From NCBI GenBank assembly GCA_009842675.1, contig VYEX01000002.1:7592-71591 (forward strand): a stretch of DNA of 64,000 nucleotides, written 5' to 3'. The notes below the pieces were generated by a model. The model searched no databases. It worked only from the letters and a program-made list of their open reading frames with translations, and had not been told where the DNA came from. How positions within the stretch are numbered: position 1 is the first letter of the stretch; every line of letters begins with the position of its first letter. This stretch comes from Acidimicrobiia bacterium. Its GTDB lineage: Bacteria; Actinomycetota; Acidimicrobiia; Acidimicrobiales; Bin134. Both the position numbers and the translations under genes were made by a program. Positions 1 to 8,250 of this stretch are shown piece by piece.

Positions 1-2
1 AC

Positions 3-2609
3 CGGTTGGTGGCGGCGCAGGAGTCGCTGTTGAATGCCTATCGCTGTTTGTTCGGTGTTGATGTGCAGGTGGTGCCCGGCGGCTGCGACGGCGGGCGGCA
101 GTTGTCGGTGGAGTTCCAGGAGGGCTCAGCGCTGCGGGTCGCCTCGTTCGCCGAAGCGGGTGCCGGTGGTTGGCGCCTGTCGGGTCCTGATGCCGGTTTG
201 TTCGAGATTGCCGGCGGTGTGCTGCGCTTTTCGGTTGACGACGCTCGATTTCTGCCAGATTTCGAGCGTCCCGCCGACGCAGGCGGCGACAATCGCTATG
301 AGACGACCGTGTCTGGTCCCGGTGGCGAGCGGCAGGTGCGCGTGACGGTGCGCGACCGCGACGAGCCCGGCACAGTGCGGCTATCAGAGTGGCAGCCGAA
401 GGTGGGGGTGCCGTTGAGAGCCCGGCTCAGCGATCCCGACCGCGGAGTAGAGTCGGTGAGCTGGCGCTGGGAGCGCTCGGTTGGCGCAGAATCATTCGTG
501 CCTATCGAGGGGGCCGACGAGGCGGTCTATGTGCCCGAGGCGGCGGATTTGGCTCGCTGGCTGCGCGCGGTGGCCACCTACGCCGATCGCCACAGCGGCA
601 CGGCCATGGCGACCGCCGTTGCGACTTCCGCCAGCGTGGTGATCGGGCCGCGGCTTGTTGGCTTGTCTGCGAGTTCCGAGGGCTTCCCAGACGGCGAGGG
701 GCTGGTGCCCGCATTCCACCCCGATGTGCTGCACTACAAGATTCCCTGCTTGCAAGCTGATGTGGTCTCGGTGGCTGCGGCCCTGCCCGCGGGGACGCGA
801 CTGGATGTGAACGGCGTGCAGCCGCCGCCGGGTGCCGAGACCGGGGCTGCGGTAGCGGTGACCGAGACCAGCGACGTCGTGGTGACCCTGGCCCGCGCCG
901 ACGGCGCGTTCACCCGCTACGTGGTGCATTGTGCCCCGGAGCCGCTGGCCTCGATCCGCACCCGCGTATCCGCCGAGATGCCGTTGGATGTGCTTTTGGC
1001 CGTCGTGGTCGGCCAGTGGATTGCGGTGATCGACCAGCACGGCGTGCCCCGGTTCCACCGCGGCCCCAGACCCGAAGACCGCGGCGACAATGCCGGATTC
1101 TTCCTGCGCTCATTCGGCGCGGGGCCGGCCCGCCAGTGGGCGCATGCAACCGAAACGGATAACGGCCTGGTGTGGACGATCCTCGACGCCGCTCTCGCAC
1201 CGATAGGGCAGGTGGCGGCCGCGCCGCCGCTGACCACCACCGGTCGCCACGATCTGCGCCTGCTCGACGACGGTTCGGTGCTCTTGATGACCTACGAACC
1301 CGCAGTGCGCGACTTCTCCTACCTTTCCGATCGCAGCGGCGATTCCTCACCGGTGGCGGCGGTGCGCTTCGACGATCCCGACGGGCAGCGCTGGGGCGCC
1401 GCGGTGGACACCGCCGACTCTGCGATCCAGATTCTCAACCCTGACGGCCGCGCCCGCTGGACATGGAGCTCTTGGGGGCGGATTCCCCTGGAGGACTGCG
1501 CTGCACACCGCTTTCCCGACGACTACGCGCACGTCAATTCCCTGGAGATGACGGCAGGCGGCGTGCTGGCCTCGTTCAGGGGCTGTTCCACAGTCATGCT
1601 GCTTGATCCCGATGCCCCGGACGGCGCTGAGATCGTGTGGCGCATCGGCCAGACCAACCTGGCGCCCGATCACTGGGAGCAGCGCGGCCTGGGACCGGCG
1701 CCGCTGCGACTGGTCGGCGACCCGCTGGGTGCCTTCTGCGGCCAGCACGCCGCCTCCCTCCTCCGCGGCGGACCTGAGGATCGCCTCCTGCTGTTTGACA
1801 ACGGCGTGGCCTGTGTAATCGACCCCTCGACCGGGCTGCCGCTGTCGCGCCCCGGGGGCGAGTACAGCCGCGCCGTCGAATACGCCATCGACCCCGTGAA
1901 CGGCGAGGCAGTTTTTGTGCGCGACCACTTTTTGGGCGGACAGCGGTCGGCGCTGGTCAAAGTGGGCGGCCATGTCGAGGCGCTTGCCGACGGAACTTGG
2001 CTGATAAGCTGGAGCGGCTCGGTCAGAGTTGACAGCCAGCCCGACAGCCCATCTGCCATGCCCCCCCCCGACGCTCTTGTCACTCTCGTGGATCCCCGAA
2101 CCAGAACCGAGATGTTCTCGATCTTGGCCGCCGGCAGCGGTGGCCCCGCTGGGAGACTGCGGGCCGTGCCCATTAGTGCGTTGGCGCTCGAAGTACCGCT
2201 GCCGCCTCTCACTGCCGCATTCACCGATGCCGAGCCAGTCGCCCTCCCCGCTGGCAGACCTGCCGACACCGGGGCATCGCCGGACCAGGGAACAACCTCT
2301 GCCGACACCGGGGCATCGCCGGACCAGGAGGCCATCGGCGTAGCGGTGGCGTTCTCCAGGCCGGTGAAGGACATCAAACCTGACACGCCTTCTATCGAGG
2401 TGGACGGAGGCACGCTCACCGCAGTGGTGCCGCGTCTGGAGTTCGGCAAACCGGCCAACAGCTATATCCTTGCCATAGCCCCCCATGGCACTGGGCGCGT
2501 GACCGTGCGTTTGCTCCCGAACCAGCCATGCGACCAGAACGGCATCTGCACGGCCGACGACACCCCGTTGGCAACCGCCCCCACCCCCTGGACGAACTCG
2601 TCCGGATGA
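3..2609 (+). CDS. Secreted arylsulfotransferase-like protein with cadherin-like domains, 5' truncated by the window edge
   Basis: The reading frame is open from the first bases, so the gene probably begins upstream; about 868 residues are visible. The N-terminal quarter looks like extracellular beta-sandwich repeats. A cadherin-like sandwich follows near residues 215-310 (LVGLSASSEGF, then HYKIPC). Residues about 330-720 resemble an ASST-type beta propeller, with repeated blades such as HDLRLLDDGSVLLMT, HVNSLEMTAGGVLASF and IVWRIG. Members of that superfamily transfer sulfuryl groups between phenols, but many secreted homologues have no tested activity and I cannot identify the catalytic His. 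A 13-residue tandem repeat (PADTGASPDQ...) lies near residue 755, before a final Ig-like domain. No signal peptide is visible because the 5' end is missing. It is likely cell-surface or secreted. The fold assignment is moderate and the function is inference. Confidence 0.6.
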   Translation, partial: RLVAAQESLLNAYRCLFGVDVQVVPGGCDGGRQLSVEFQEGSALRVASFAEAGAGGWRLSGPDAGLFEIAGGVLRFSVDDARFLPDFERPADAGGDNRYETTVSGPGGERQVRVTVRDRDEPGTVRLSEWQPKVGVPLRARLSDPDRGVESVSWRWERSVGAESFVPIEGADEAVYVPEAADLARWLRAVATYADRHSGTAMATAVATSASVVIGPRLVGLSASSEGFPDGEGLVPAFHPDVLHYKIPCLQADVVSVAAALPAGTRLDVNGVQPPPGAETGAAVAVTETSDVVVTLARADGAFTRYVVHCAPEPLASIRTRVSAEMPLDVLLAVVVGQWIAVIDQHGVPRFHRGPRPEDRGDNAGFFLRSFGAGPARQWAHATETDNGLVWTILDAALAPIGQVAAAPPLTTTGRHDLRLLDDGSVLLMTYEPAVRDFSYLSDRSGDSSPVAAVRFDDPDGQRWGAAVDTADSAIQILNPDGRARWTWSSWGRIPLEDCAAHRFPDDYAHVNSLEMTAGGVLASFRGCSTVMLLDPDAPDGAEIVWRIGQTNLAPDHWEQRGLGPAPLRLVGDPLGAFCGQHAASLLRGGPEDRLLLFDNGVACVIDPSTGLPLSRPGGEYSRAVEYAIDPVNGEAVFVRDHFLGGQRSALVKVGGHVEALADGTWLISWSGSVRVDSQPDSPSAMPPPDALVTLVDPRTRTEMFSILAAGSGGPAGRLRAVPISALALEVPLPPLTAAFTDAEPVALPAGRPADTGASPDQGTTSADTGASPDQEAIGVAVAFSRPVKDIKPDTPSIEVDGGTLTAVVPRLEFGKPANSYILAIAPHGTGRVTVRLLPNQPCDQNGICTADDTPLATAPTPWTNSSG
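2260..2328 (+). repeat. In-frame 30-bp direct repeat (two copies, 39-bp period)
   Basis: Copies at 2260-2289 and 2299-2328 are identical over 30 bases and separated by 9 bases. The 39-bp period is 13 codons, so the repeat encodes a tandem ADTGASPDQ unit in a Pro/Ala-rich linker of the arylsulfotransferase-like protein. It looks like a slippage-prone hinge between the propeller and the C-terminal domain. Confidence 0.85.
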
Positions 2610-2779
2610 TTCGCAGTGCCCCCGATGACGCCTTGCCTCTTTGCCGCATCCCGCCGCGGCTCGCAGTGCCCCTGATGATGCGCGACAGCACATCCCGCCC
2701 AACTCGTCGGCGGATCACCGGTTCGGCCGGGATGCTGGGAATCGTTTTGGGAAGATCTCGTCTACTTCAATCGGATCGG

Positions 2780-3577
2780 GTGCAATGGGAGCGGGCGCTG
2801 GTCACCGGGGCGTCGGCGGGGATCGGGAGGGCGATGGCAGTTCGCCTGGCCGACGCCGGGGTGGATCTGGTGTTGGTGGCCCGCCGCGGCGACCGGCTGG
2901 AGGAATTGGCTGAGGATCTGAGAGCCGATGGCGCCGGGCCGGAAGTGGAGGTGCTGGAGGCCGACCTGTGCGATCTCGATGGTTTGGCCGCCGTGGAGAA
3001 GCGGGTGGTGGCCGAGGATGCGCCCATAGATCTCTTGGTCAACAATGCCGGGTTGGGCTACGAGGGGCCGTTTCACTCTCAAGACCCCATTGAAGTCTCT
3101 GAGACCATCAACGTGAACATGGTGGCGTTAGTGCGGCTGTCTCACGCCGCCTTGGGATCGATGACTGCTCGGGATCGGGGTCAGGTGATCCTGGTGTCGT
3201 CGATGGCCTCGCTTCAGGGCATGCCCATGACTGCGCTCTACGCCGCTACCAAAGCGTTCATTACCAGCTTTGGCGAGGGCCTATACGAGGAGCACAAGGG
3301 TACCGGGGTGACTGTAACCACCGTGTTGCCAGGGTTGACCCGTACCGAGTTCCATCAGCGGGGACGCTGGAATCTGGACAAGTGGCCCTCGGTGGGGTGG
3401 CAGAGCGCCGAAGAGGTGGCCGCTGAAGCGCTGGCGGCTGCTGCTCGGTCACGGCCCGAGATGGTGACCGGGCGCATCAACCGGGTTCTCGCCGTGCTGT
3501 CGGGCATTTCTCCCCGACGCCTTCGCCGGACGATCATCGGCCGGGCCGCCCGCCGCGCCTGGCCGGAAAGCCCATGA
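2780..3577 (+). CDS. Short-chain dehydrogenase/reductase
   Basis: Classical SDR of about 265 residues, probably a cytoplasmic NAD(P)-dependent oxidoreductase. Visible motifs are the cofactor glycine motif TGASAGIG close to the N-terminus, the NNAG motif, a catalytic Ser in the LVSSMAS stretch, and YAATK carrying the catalytic Tyr and Lys. The C-terminal tail is Arg-rich. I placed the start at the GTG at 2780, just before the Rossmann fold (QWERALVTGAS). The frame is open upstream to 2528, and an ATG at 2732 would add a 16-residue leader without homology to SDRs. No strong ribosome binding site decides between them. The substrate cannot be told. The next gene follows after 16 bases on the same strand. 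Confidence 0.8.
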   Translation: MQWERALVTGASAGIGRAMAVRLADAGVDLVLVARRGDRLEELAEDLRADGAGPEVEVLEADLCDLDGLAAVEKRVVAEDAPIDLLVNNAGLGYEGPFHSQDPIEVSETINVNMVALVRLSHAALGSMTARDRGQVILVSSMASLQGMPMTALYAATKAFITSFGEGLYEEHKGTGVTVTTVLPGLTRTEFHQRGRWNLDKWPSVGWQSAEEVAAEALAAAARSRPEMVTGRINRVLAVLSGISPRRLRRTIIGRAARRAWPESP

Positions 3578-3593
3578 CCTCTCGGAGAAGCAC

Positions 3594-5741
3594 ATGACAA
3601 TTGAGAAGCACAGAAAAAAATGGCAGCGATTCCTAGCCGTTGTCGCCCTCGTCCTGCTCTTTGCCTCCGCCTGCTCGAATGACGATGCTCCACTCGCCGC
3701 CTCGACTCCCGATGCCACCGTCGTGCCGGATATATCTCCTGATGAGCCCGGTCCCGGTGAGGCGACCGCAGAATCCGGACGGCCCGCTCCGACAGGGGAG
3801 GCCGATGAGGCTGAACCAGGTGCAAGCGCCCAAGAAGAGGCTGGGCAACAAGCGCAGTCCCGAGGCTCAGAACAGGACACCGACGAGATGCAGGAATCTG
3901 ACCCGGAAGAGGCAGAGCCGCAGGATGCCGGGCAAGCGAACCTAGAAGCAGTCGAACCGGAAGCCGAGTCCGCCATAGAGCAACTCCGCCGTCGCATGGC
4001 CGCGGCGGCGGCGTTCGGGGGCCTTGTTCCGTCTATGGCCATTGTGGAGGAATTGCGCCGGAACGCCGAGATGTTCTCCTATGAGATCGGCCAACACGGT
4101 GGCACCCTCACGGTGGCGACGATCTCCGAGCCCCTCACGTTCAACCTCGAGCTGGCCAGAGACGCCGGATCGTCGGGGGTGCTCGGCTACCTGTTCGAGG
4201 GCCTTACCCAGACCTCGTGGTTGAACGATGAGATCGAGCCGCTTCTGGCCCGGTCGTGGGAGAGTTCCGACGACGGGTTGCGCTGGGTATTCCATCTGCG
4301 CGACGACGTGCAGTGGCACGACGGCACCCCGCTCACCGCCCACGACGTGGAGTTCACCTTCAATCGGGTGATCTACAACGACGATTTCCAGGCGTCGAGC
4401 CGGGCTTCTTTCGAGTTTCGGTACCTGAACGATGAGACCGGCCAGTGGGAGCAATCGCAGATGACGGTTTCGGCGCTGGACGACCTCACCGTGGAATTCG
4501 TGCTCCCGCAGCCGTTCGCGCCATTTTTGCGATCGTTGGGCACCGCCATCTACCCCAAGCACATCCTAGAAGAACCCATCGAGGCGGGAACCTTTGCCGA
4601 GTTTTGGGGCATTGATACCGATCCCACCGAGATCATGGGCACCGGCCCGTTCACCATCGGAGAGTACACCCCCGGCGAGCGGATCGTGTTCGAGCGGAAC
4701 CCTGACTACTGGCTGGTTGACGATGCCGGCGGGCAATTGCCCTATATGGATCAAGTGGTGGAGCTGATCGTGGAGGACTTGGAGGCAGAGCTGGCGCTGT
4801 TTCGCGACGGAACCACCGATTTTTACGGGGTATTGGGCGAGGATTTCGCAACGCTTGTTCCAGTGGCCGATGCGGAGAACTTCACCCTGCACCGCCGCGG
4901 CCCCGGATTCGGCACCAATTTCCTGGCCTTCAATCAGAACCCCGGGGTCAACGATGCGGGCGAGCCCTATGTCAATCCGGTTCAACTGCGCTGGTTCCAA
5001 AACGCGGCCTTCCGACAGGCTGTCGCCCACACCATGGACAAAGCAGCCATGATCGACCGGATCCAGCACGGCCTGGGCTATCCGCAGTGGTCTTCGGTAA
5101 GCCCGGCCGCCGGTGACTTTCACAATCCCGAAGTACGCCGGTACGACTACGACCTGGTTCTGGCCAACGAGATTCTCGACGAATTGGGCTGGCTTGACAC
5201 CGACGGCGACGGCATCCGCGAGGACGACTTGGGCAACCCCATCTCGTTCGCTTTGGTTACCAACGAGGGCAACAGCGTGCGGGCCGAAATCACCGGCATC
5301 ATCCACGAGGGGATGGTGGCGATTGGCCTCGACGTTGACTTTCAGATCGTGGAATTCGGCGCCATGGTGGACCAGCTCACGGCCACCTACGACTGGGAGG
5401 CCATGGTGGTGGGGCTGACCGGGAGTCCCGATCCCTTTGGCGGTATGACCGTGTGGCACAGCGGTGAAGACCTGCACCTTTGGCATCCGAATCAGCCCGA
5501 GCCCGCCACGGAGTGGGAGGCGAAGATCGACGAGCTGTACATCGCCGGCAGCAGAGAGCTCGACTATGAACAGCGGGTGCAGCACTACTGGGATGCGCAG
5601 GCGATCGTCGCCGAAAACGTGCCGCTCATCTATACCACGCAATCGGAGCGGCTGGGCGCGGTTCGCAACGTGTTCGGCAACTACACGCCGACGCTGTACG
5701 GCTACTGGGACCTGCGCTACCTGTACCGCACTGATCAGTGA
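3594..5741 (+). CDS. Peptide/nickel-type ABC transporter substrate-binding lipoprotein (family 5)
   Basis: A 715-residue lipoprotein. It has a signal peptide with a hydrophobic core and a lipobox ending FASAC at about residue 27. A low-complexity acidic linker rich in Glu, Ala, Pro and Gln follows to about residue 125. The SBP_bac_5 fold then starts at GGTLTVATISEPLTFN and includes the typical YLFEGLTQ, WVFHLRDDVQWHDGTPLTAHDV and GTGPF stretches. Family members bind oligopeptides or other solutes outside the membrane and deliver them to a Dpp/Opp-type permease. No permease or ATPase gene is adjacent, so it is an orphan here or works with a transporter elsewhere. The linker is unusually long for the family. 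The family call is firm; the ligand is unknown. Confidence 0.88.
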   Translation: MTIEKHRKKWQRFLAVVALVLLFASACSNDDAPLAASTPDATVVPDISPDEPGPGEATAESGRPAPTGEADEAEPGASAQEEAGQQAQSRGSEQDTDEMQESDPEEAEPQDAGQANLEAVEPEAESAIEQLRRRMAAAAAFGGLVPSMAIVEELRRNAEMFSYEIGQHGGTLTVATISEPLTFNLELARDAGSSGVLGYLFEGLTQTSWLNDEIEPLLARSWESSDDGLRWVFHLRDDVQWHDGTPLTAHDVEFTFNRVIYNDDFQASSRASFEFRYLNDETGQWEQSQMTVSALDDLTVEFVLPQPFAPFLRSLGTAIYPKHILEEPIEAGTFAEFWGIDTDPTEIMGTGPFTIGEYTPGERIVFERNPDYWLVDDAGGQLPYMDQVVELIVEDLEAELALFRDGTTDFYGVLGEDFATLVPVADAENFTLHRRGPGFGTNFLAFNQNPGVNDAGEPYVNPVQLRWFQNAAFRQAVAHTMDKAAMIDRIQHGLGYPQWSSVSPAAGDFHNPEVRRYDYDLVLANEILDELGWLDTDGDGIREDDLGNPISFALVTNEGNSVRAEITGIIHEGMVAIGLDVDFQIVEFGAMVDQLTATYDWEAMVVGLTGSPDPFGGMTVWHSGEDLHLWHPNQPEPATEWEAKIDELYIAGSRELDYEQRVQHYWDAQAIVAENVPLIYTTQSERLGAVRNVFGNYTPTLYGYWDLRYLYRTDQ

Positions 5742-5747
5742 GGGAAG

Positions 5748-5768
5748 GCCCCTGTCGAGTTCAGGGGC
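5748..5768. terminator. Hairpin between convergent genes, probable bidirectional terminator
   Basis: GCCCCTG at 5748-5754 pairs with CAGGGGC at 5762-5768 around a 7-base loop. It lies in the 33-base gap between the convergent stops of the peptide-binding protein and glpX. There is no clear U-tract on either side, so termination is inferred from position. Confidence 0.5.
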
Positions 5769-5774
5769 GGTCGG

Positions 5775-6782
5775 TTAGCCGAATTCCACGGCGGAGAAGC
5801 TGGTCAGCTTCTCCATCTGGTGGTCGGCGTTGACCAGCCGGACGGTGCCCGACTTCGAGCGCATGACCAGCGACTGAGTGCTGGCGTGGTTCTTGTAGTA
5901 GTGGACGCCCTTGAGCAGATCGCCATCGGTGATGCCGGTGGCGGCGAAGAAGCAGTTGTCGCCCTGCACCAACTCGTCGGCGTCGAGCACCTTGCTCACG
6001 TCGCGCCCCAGCTTCTCTGCTTCCTTGCGCTCCCTGTCGTTGCGGGGCCAGAGCCGGCCCAGCAGCTCTCCGCCCATGCACTTGAGGGCGGCAGCCGCGA
6101 TCACCCCTTCTGGGGTTCCCCCGACGCCGAACAATATGTCGGCCCCCGAATCGGGCCAAGCGGTGGAGATAGCCCCGGCCACATCGCCGTCGGGTATGAG
6201 GCGGATGCGGGCCCCGGCATCTCGCACCTCGGCGATCAGTTCCGAGTGGCGATCGCGGTCGAGGATCACCGCGGTCACATCCCTCACCGACTCGCTCTTG
6301 GCCTCGGCCACCAGCTCCAGGTTCTGGGTGGGTGAGTTGTCCAAAGAGATGCCATACCCGGTGCATTCGGGGCCGTACGCGATCTTCTCCATGTAGACGC
6401 AGGGTCCGGGGTTGAACATGGTCCCCCGGTCGGACACCGCGATCACCGACAGGGCGTTGGCCCGGCCCAGAGAGGTGAGCGTGGTGCCGTCGATGGGGTC
6501 GACCGCGATGTCGCACTCGGGAGGCGTTCCATCGCCGATCAGCTCTCCGTTGAAGAGCATGGGGGCTTCGTCCTTCTCGCCCTCGCCGATGATCACGATC
6601 CCGTCCATCGGCACGGTCCGCAACAGCACACGCATGGCTTCTACAGCGGCGCCGTCGGCCCCTTCCTTGTCGCCTCGGCCCATCCATCGGGAGGCGGCCA
6701 GCGCAGCGACTTCGGTCACTCTGACCAGCTCCATCGCCAGGTTGCGGTCGGGGGTTTCGGGCGATGCGTTCACGTTGCCCAA
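5775..6782 (-). CDS. glpX: Fructose-1,6-bisphosphatase class II (GlpX)
   Basis: 335 residues, the usual length for GlpX. The metal-binding signature VDPIDGTT, the [10 protein letters not shown] stretch and [16 protein letters not shown] are all present. The enzyme hydrolyses fructose 1,6-bisphosphate to fructose 6-phosphate in gluconeogenesis and is the main FBPase of most Actinomycetota. The N-terminus ([19 protein letters not shown]) fits the family. The gene is alone on the minus strand, divergent from the zinc-ribbon gene at 6866, with an 83-base shared upstream region. Confidence 0.96.
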   Translation of the reverse strand: MGNVNASPETPDRNLAMELVRVTEVAALAASRWMGRGDKEGADGAAVEAMRVLLRTVPMDGIVIIGEGEKDEAPMLFNGELIGDGTPPECDIAVDPIDGTTLTSLGRANALSVIAVSDRGTMFNPGPCVYMEKIAYGPECTGYGISLDNSPTQNLELVAEAKSESVRDVTAVILDRDRHSELIAEVRDAGARIRLIPDGDVAGAISTAWPDSGADILFGVGGTPEGVIAAAALKCMGGELLGRLWPRNDRERKEAEKLGRDVSKVLDADELVQGDNCFFAATGITDGDLLKGVHYYKNHASTQSLVMRSKSGTVRLVNADHQMEKLTSFSAVEFG

Positions 6783-6865
6783 CCGTAGCGCTGCCCACTG
6801 CCGACTTCACCTTTACAGAGGGGTGTTGCTGCGACGATGCGACCCGGCGGATGTGGTCTGAAACC

Positions 6866-7681
6866 ATGTTTGCCATGGTTTGGTGCTTCCAATGCGGTGC
6901 GCCCTACGACGAGGATGTGTCGGAGTGCGTGGAGTGCGGCGTGGCCACATTTCCCTCACCTCCGAAGCCCGCCGAGGAGGTGGGCGGTCCCGACGACGAG
7001 CAGCTGGCCTACGAGTTCCACGAATGGGCCTACGATGCCCGCAACGGATTGGAGGCCGATCTGCGGTCCCGTGAGTTGGACCACGCCTGGCTGGGGCCGA
7101 CACTGATCGTGTGCGAGGCCGACGAAGAGGCGGTCGATCAGGCGGTAGAAGGGGTGCTGCGGGCTCGGCTACCCAAACTGGACAAGAGCCAGCCTGCGGT
7201 GGTGTACGAGTTAGGGGACTACGACGACGCTTTCAAGGCTGACATCTTGAGCGAGCTGTTGTCGGAGGGCATCGCCCACGAAGTGGACTACGCCGGCAAC
7301 CTGGAGGTGGCCGAAGCCGACGAGGAGGCGGTGGACGCACTGTTCGACCGACTCACCAGCGCCGCTTCCGAACGCCAGTTCGGACCGGGCCTGCCCGGGG
7401 TGGAGCCCTATCAGGTGCTGGAGGCGCTGTTCTTCTCCGCCGACCGGCTGCGCCGCAACACGTCTGATTCCAAGGCGGTGGAGGACTTCGCGTTGGCCCA
7501 CGAACAGGTGGTGCAGCTCAGCCTGCCGTGGGGGTACGACGCCGATTTCTGGCGGGCCATGCTCGACGCCGCCGATGAGTTGCGGGAGGCCCTGGTGGCG
7601 GGACCTGATCCCATCGAGGGCGACGCGGCTTTAGAGCAAGCAGCGCATGGCCTGAGGGAATTGCTGCGCCGGTATATGTGA
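6866..7681 (+). CDS. Zinc-ribbon protein of unknown function
   Basis: 271 residues. The N-terminus carries a four-Cys zinc ribbon (CFQCG, then CVECG). Two similar segments follow that each end in a CEADEEAVD or VAEADEEAVD motif. They look like a tandem duplication of a small alpha/beta domain of the DUF2007/ACT-like kind. The rest is helical and acidic. I chose the ATG at 6866 because the Cys motif begins only a few residues later; upstream in-frame sequence overlaps the glpX promoter region. The stop shares one base with the start of the hydrolase gene (TGATG), so the two are probably co-translated. Function unknown. Confidence 0.7.
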   Translation: MFAMVWCFQCGAPYDEDVSECVECGVATFPSPPKPAEEVGGPDDEQLAYEFHEWAYDARNGLEADLRSRELDHAWLGPTLIVCEADEEAVDQAVEGVLRARLPKLDKSQPAVVYELGDYDDAFKADILSELLSEGIAHEVDYAGNLEVAEADEEAVDALFDRLTSAASERQFGPGLPGVEPYQVLEALFFSADRLRRNTSDSKAVEDFALAHEQVVQLSLPWGYDADFWRAMLDAADELREALVAGPDPIEGDAALEQAAHGLRELLRRYM

Positions 7682-8250
7682 TGGCCGCCCGCACGGTCGA
7701 AGGCTTGGTGCTGACCCACGGCGCGGGCGGGGATCGCGATCAGCACACATTGGTGGCCATTGCCGAGGGGCTGGCCCCCTTGCCGGTGGAACGGGTCAAC
7801 TTCCCCTACCGGAATCAGGGTCGCCGACCTCCCGATCGAGCCCCCAAGCTGCTGGCCTTCCTCGATGAGGAGGTCCCGGCCATCGCCGCTCGACTGGGAA
7901 CCGAGTCGGGGCGCCTGGTGCTGGGCGGCCGGTCGATGGGAGGGAGGATGTGCTCCATGGCCGTGGCCGACGGGATGCCCGCCGCGGGCTTAGTGCTGCT
8001 GAGCTATCCGCTGCACCCGCCGAAGAAGCCGGAGAGTCTGCGGACTGGGCATTTTCCGGAAATTGACGTGCCTTGCCTGTTCATCTCGGGTGACCGCGAT
8101 CCCTTTGGCAGTCCCGAGGAGTTCGATCAGCATTTGCCCGCCATCAATGGCCCGGTGACTGTCGTGTGGCTAGAAGGTGAGCGCCACGATCCGAGGGAGG
8201 CTGACGCGATTATCACCGACGCCGTGGCCAGTTGGTTGGAGGGGCTCTAG
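7681..8250 (+). CDS. Alpha/beta hydrolase, KANL3/Tex30-like
   Basis: 189 residues. The small alpha/beta-hydrolase fold has the early LTHGAGG oxyanion segment, the nucleophile elbow GGRSMGG with the catalytic Ser, a GDRDPFG segment supplying the acid, and a late RHD segment with the probable catalytic His. This matches the short dienelactone-hydrolase-like family that includes Tex30. The substrate is unknown. The start ATG at 7681 overlaps the preceding stop by one base. The stop TAG lies in a CTAG tetranucleotide shared with the stop of the convergent MFS gene. Confidence 0.8.
   Translation: MAARTVEGLVLTHGAGGDRDQHTLVAIAEGLAPLPVERVNFPYRNQGRRPPDRAPKLLAFLDEEVPAIAARLGTESGRLVLGGRSMGGRMCSMAVADGMPAAGLVLLSYPLHPPKKPESLRTGHFPEIDVPCLFISGDRDPFGSPEEFDQHLPAINGPVTVVWLEGERHDPREADAIITDAVASWLEGL

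Noticed and set aside
1347-2702. 451-residue minus-strand open frame inside the arylsulfotransferase-like gene
   Set aside because: Composition is Gly/Arg/His-rich without motifs, as expected for the antisense shadow of a high-GC gene.
5761-6876. 371-residue minus-strand frame overlapping glpX
   Set aside because: It is a frame-shifted reading of the glpX strand, Arg/Gly-rich and without homology; glpX itself has all family motifs.
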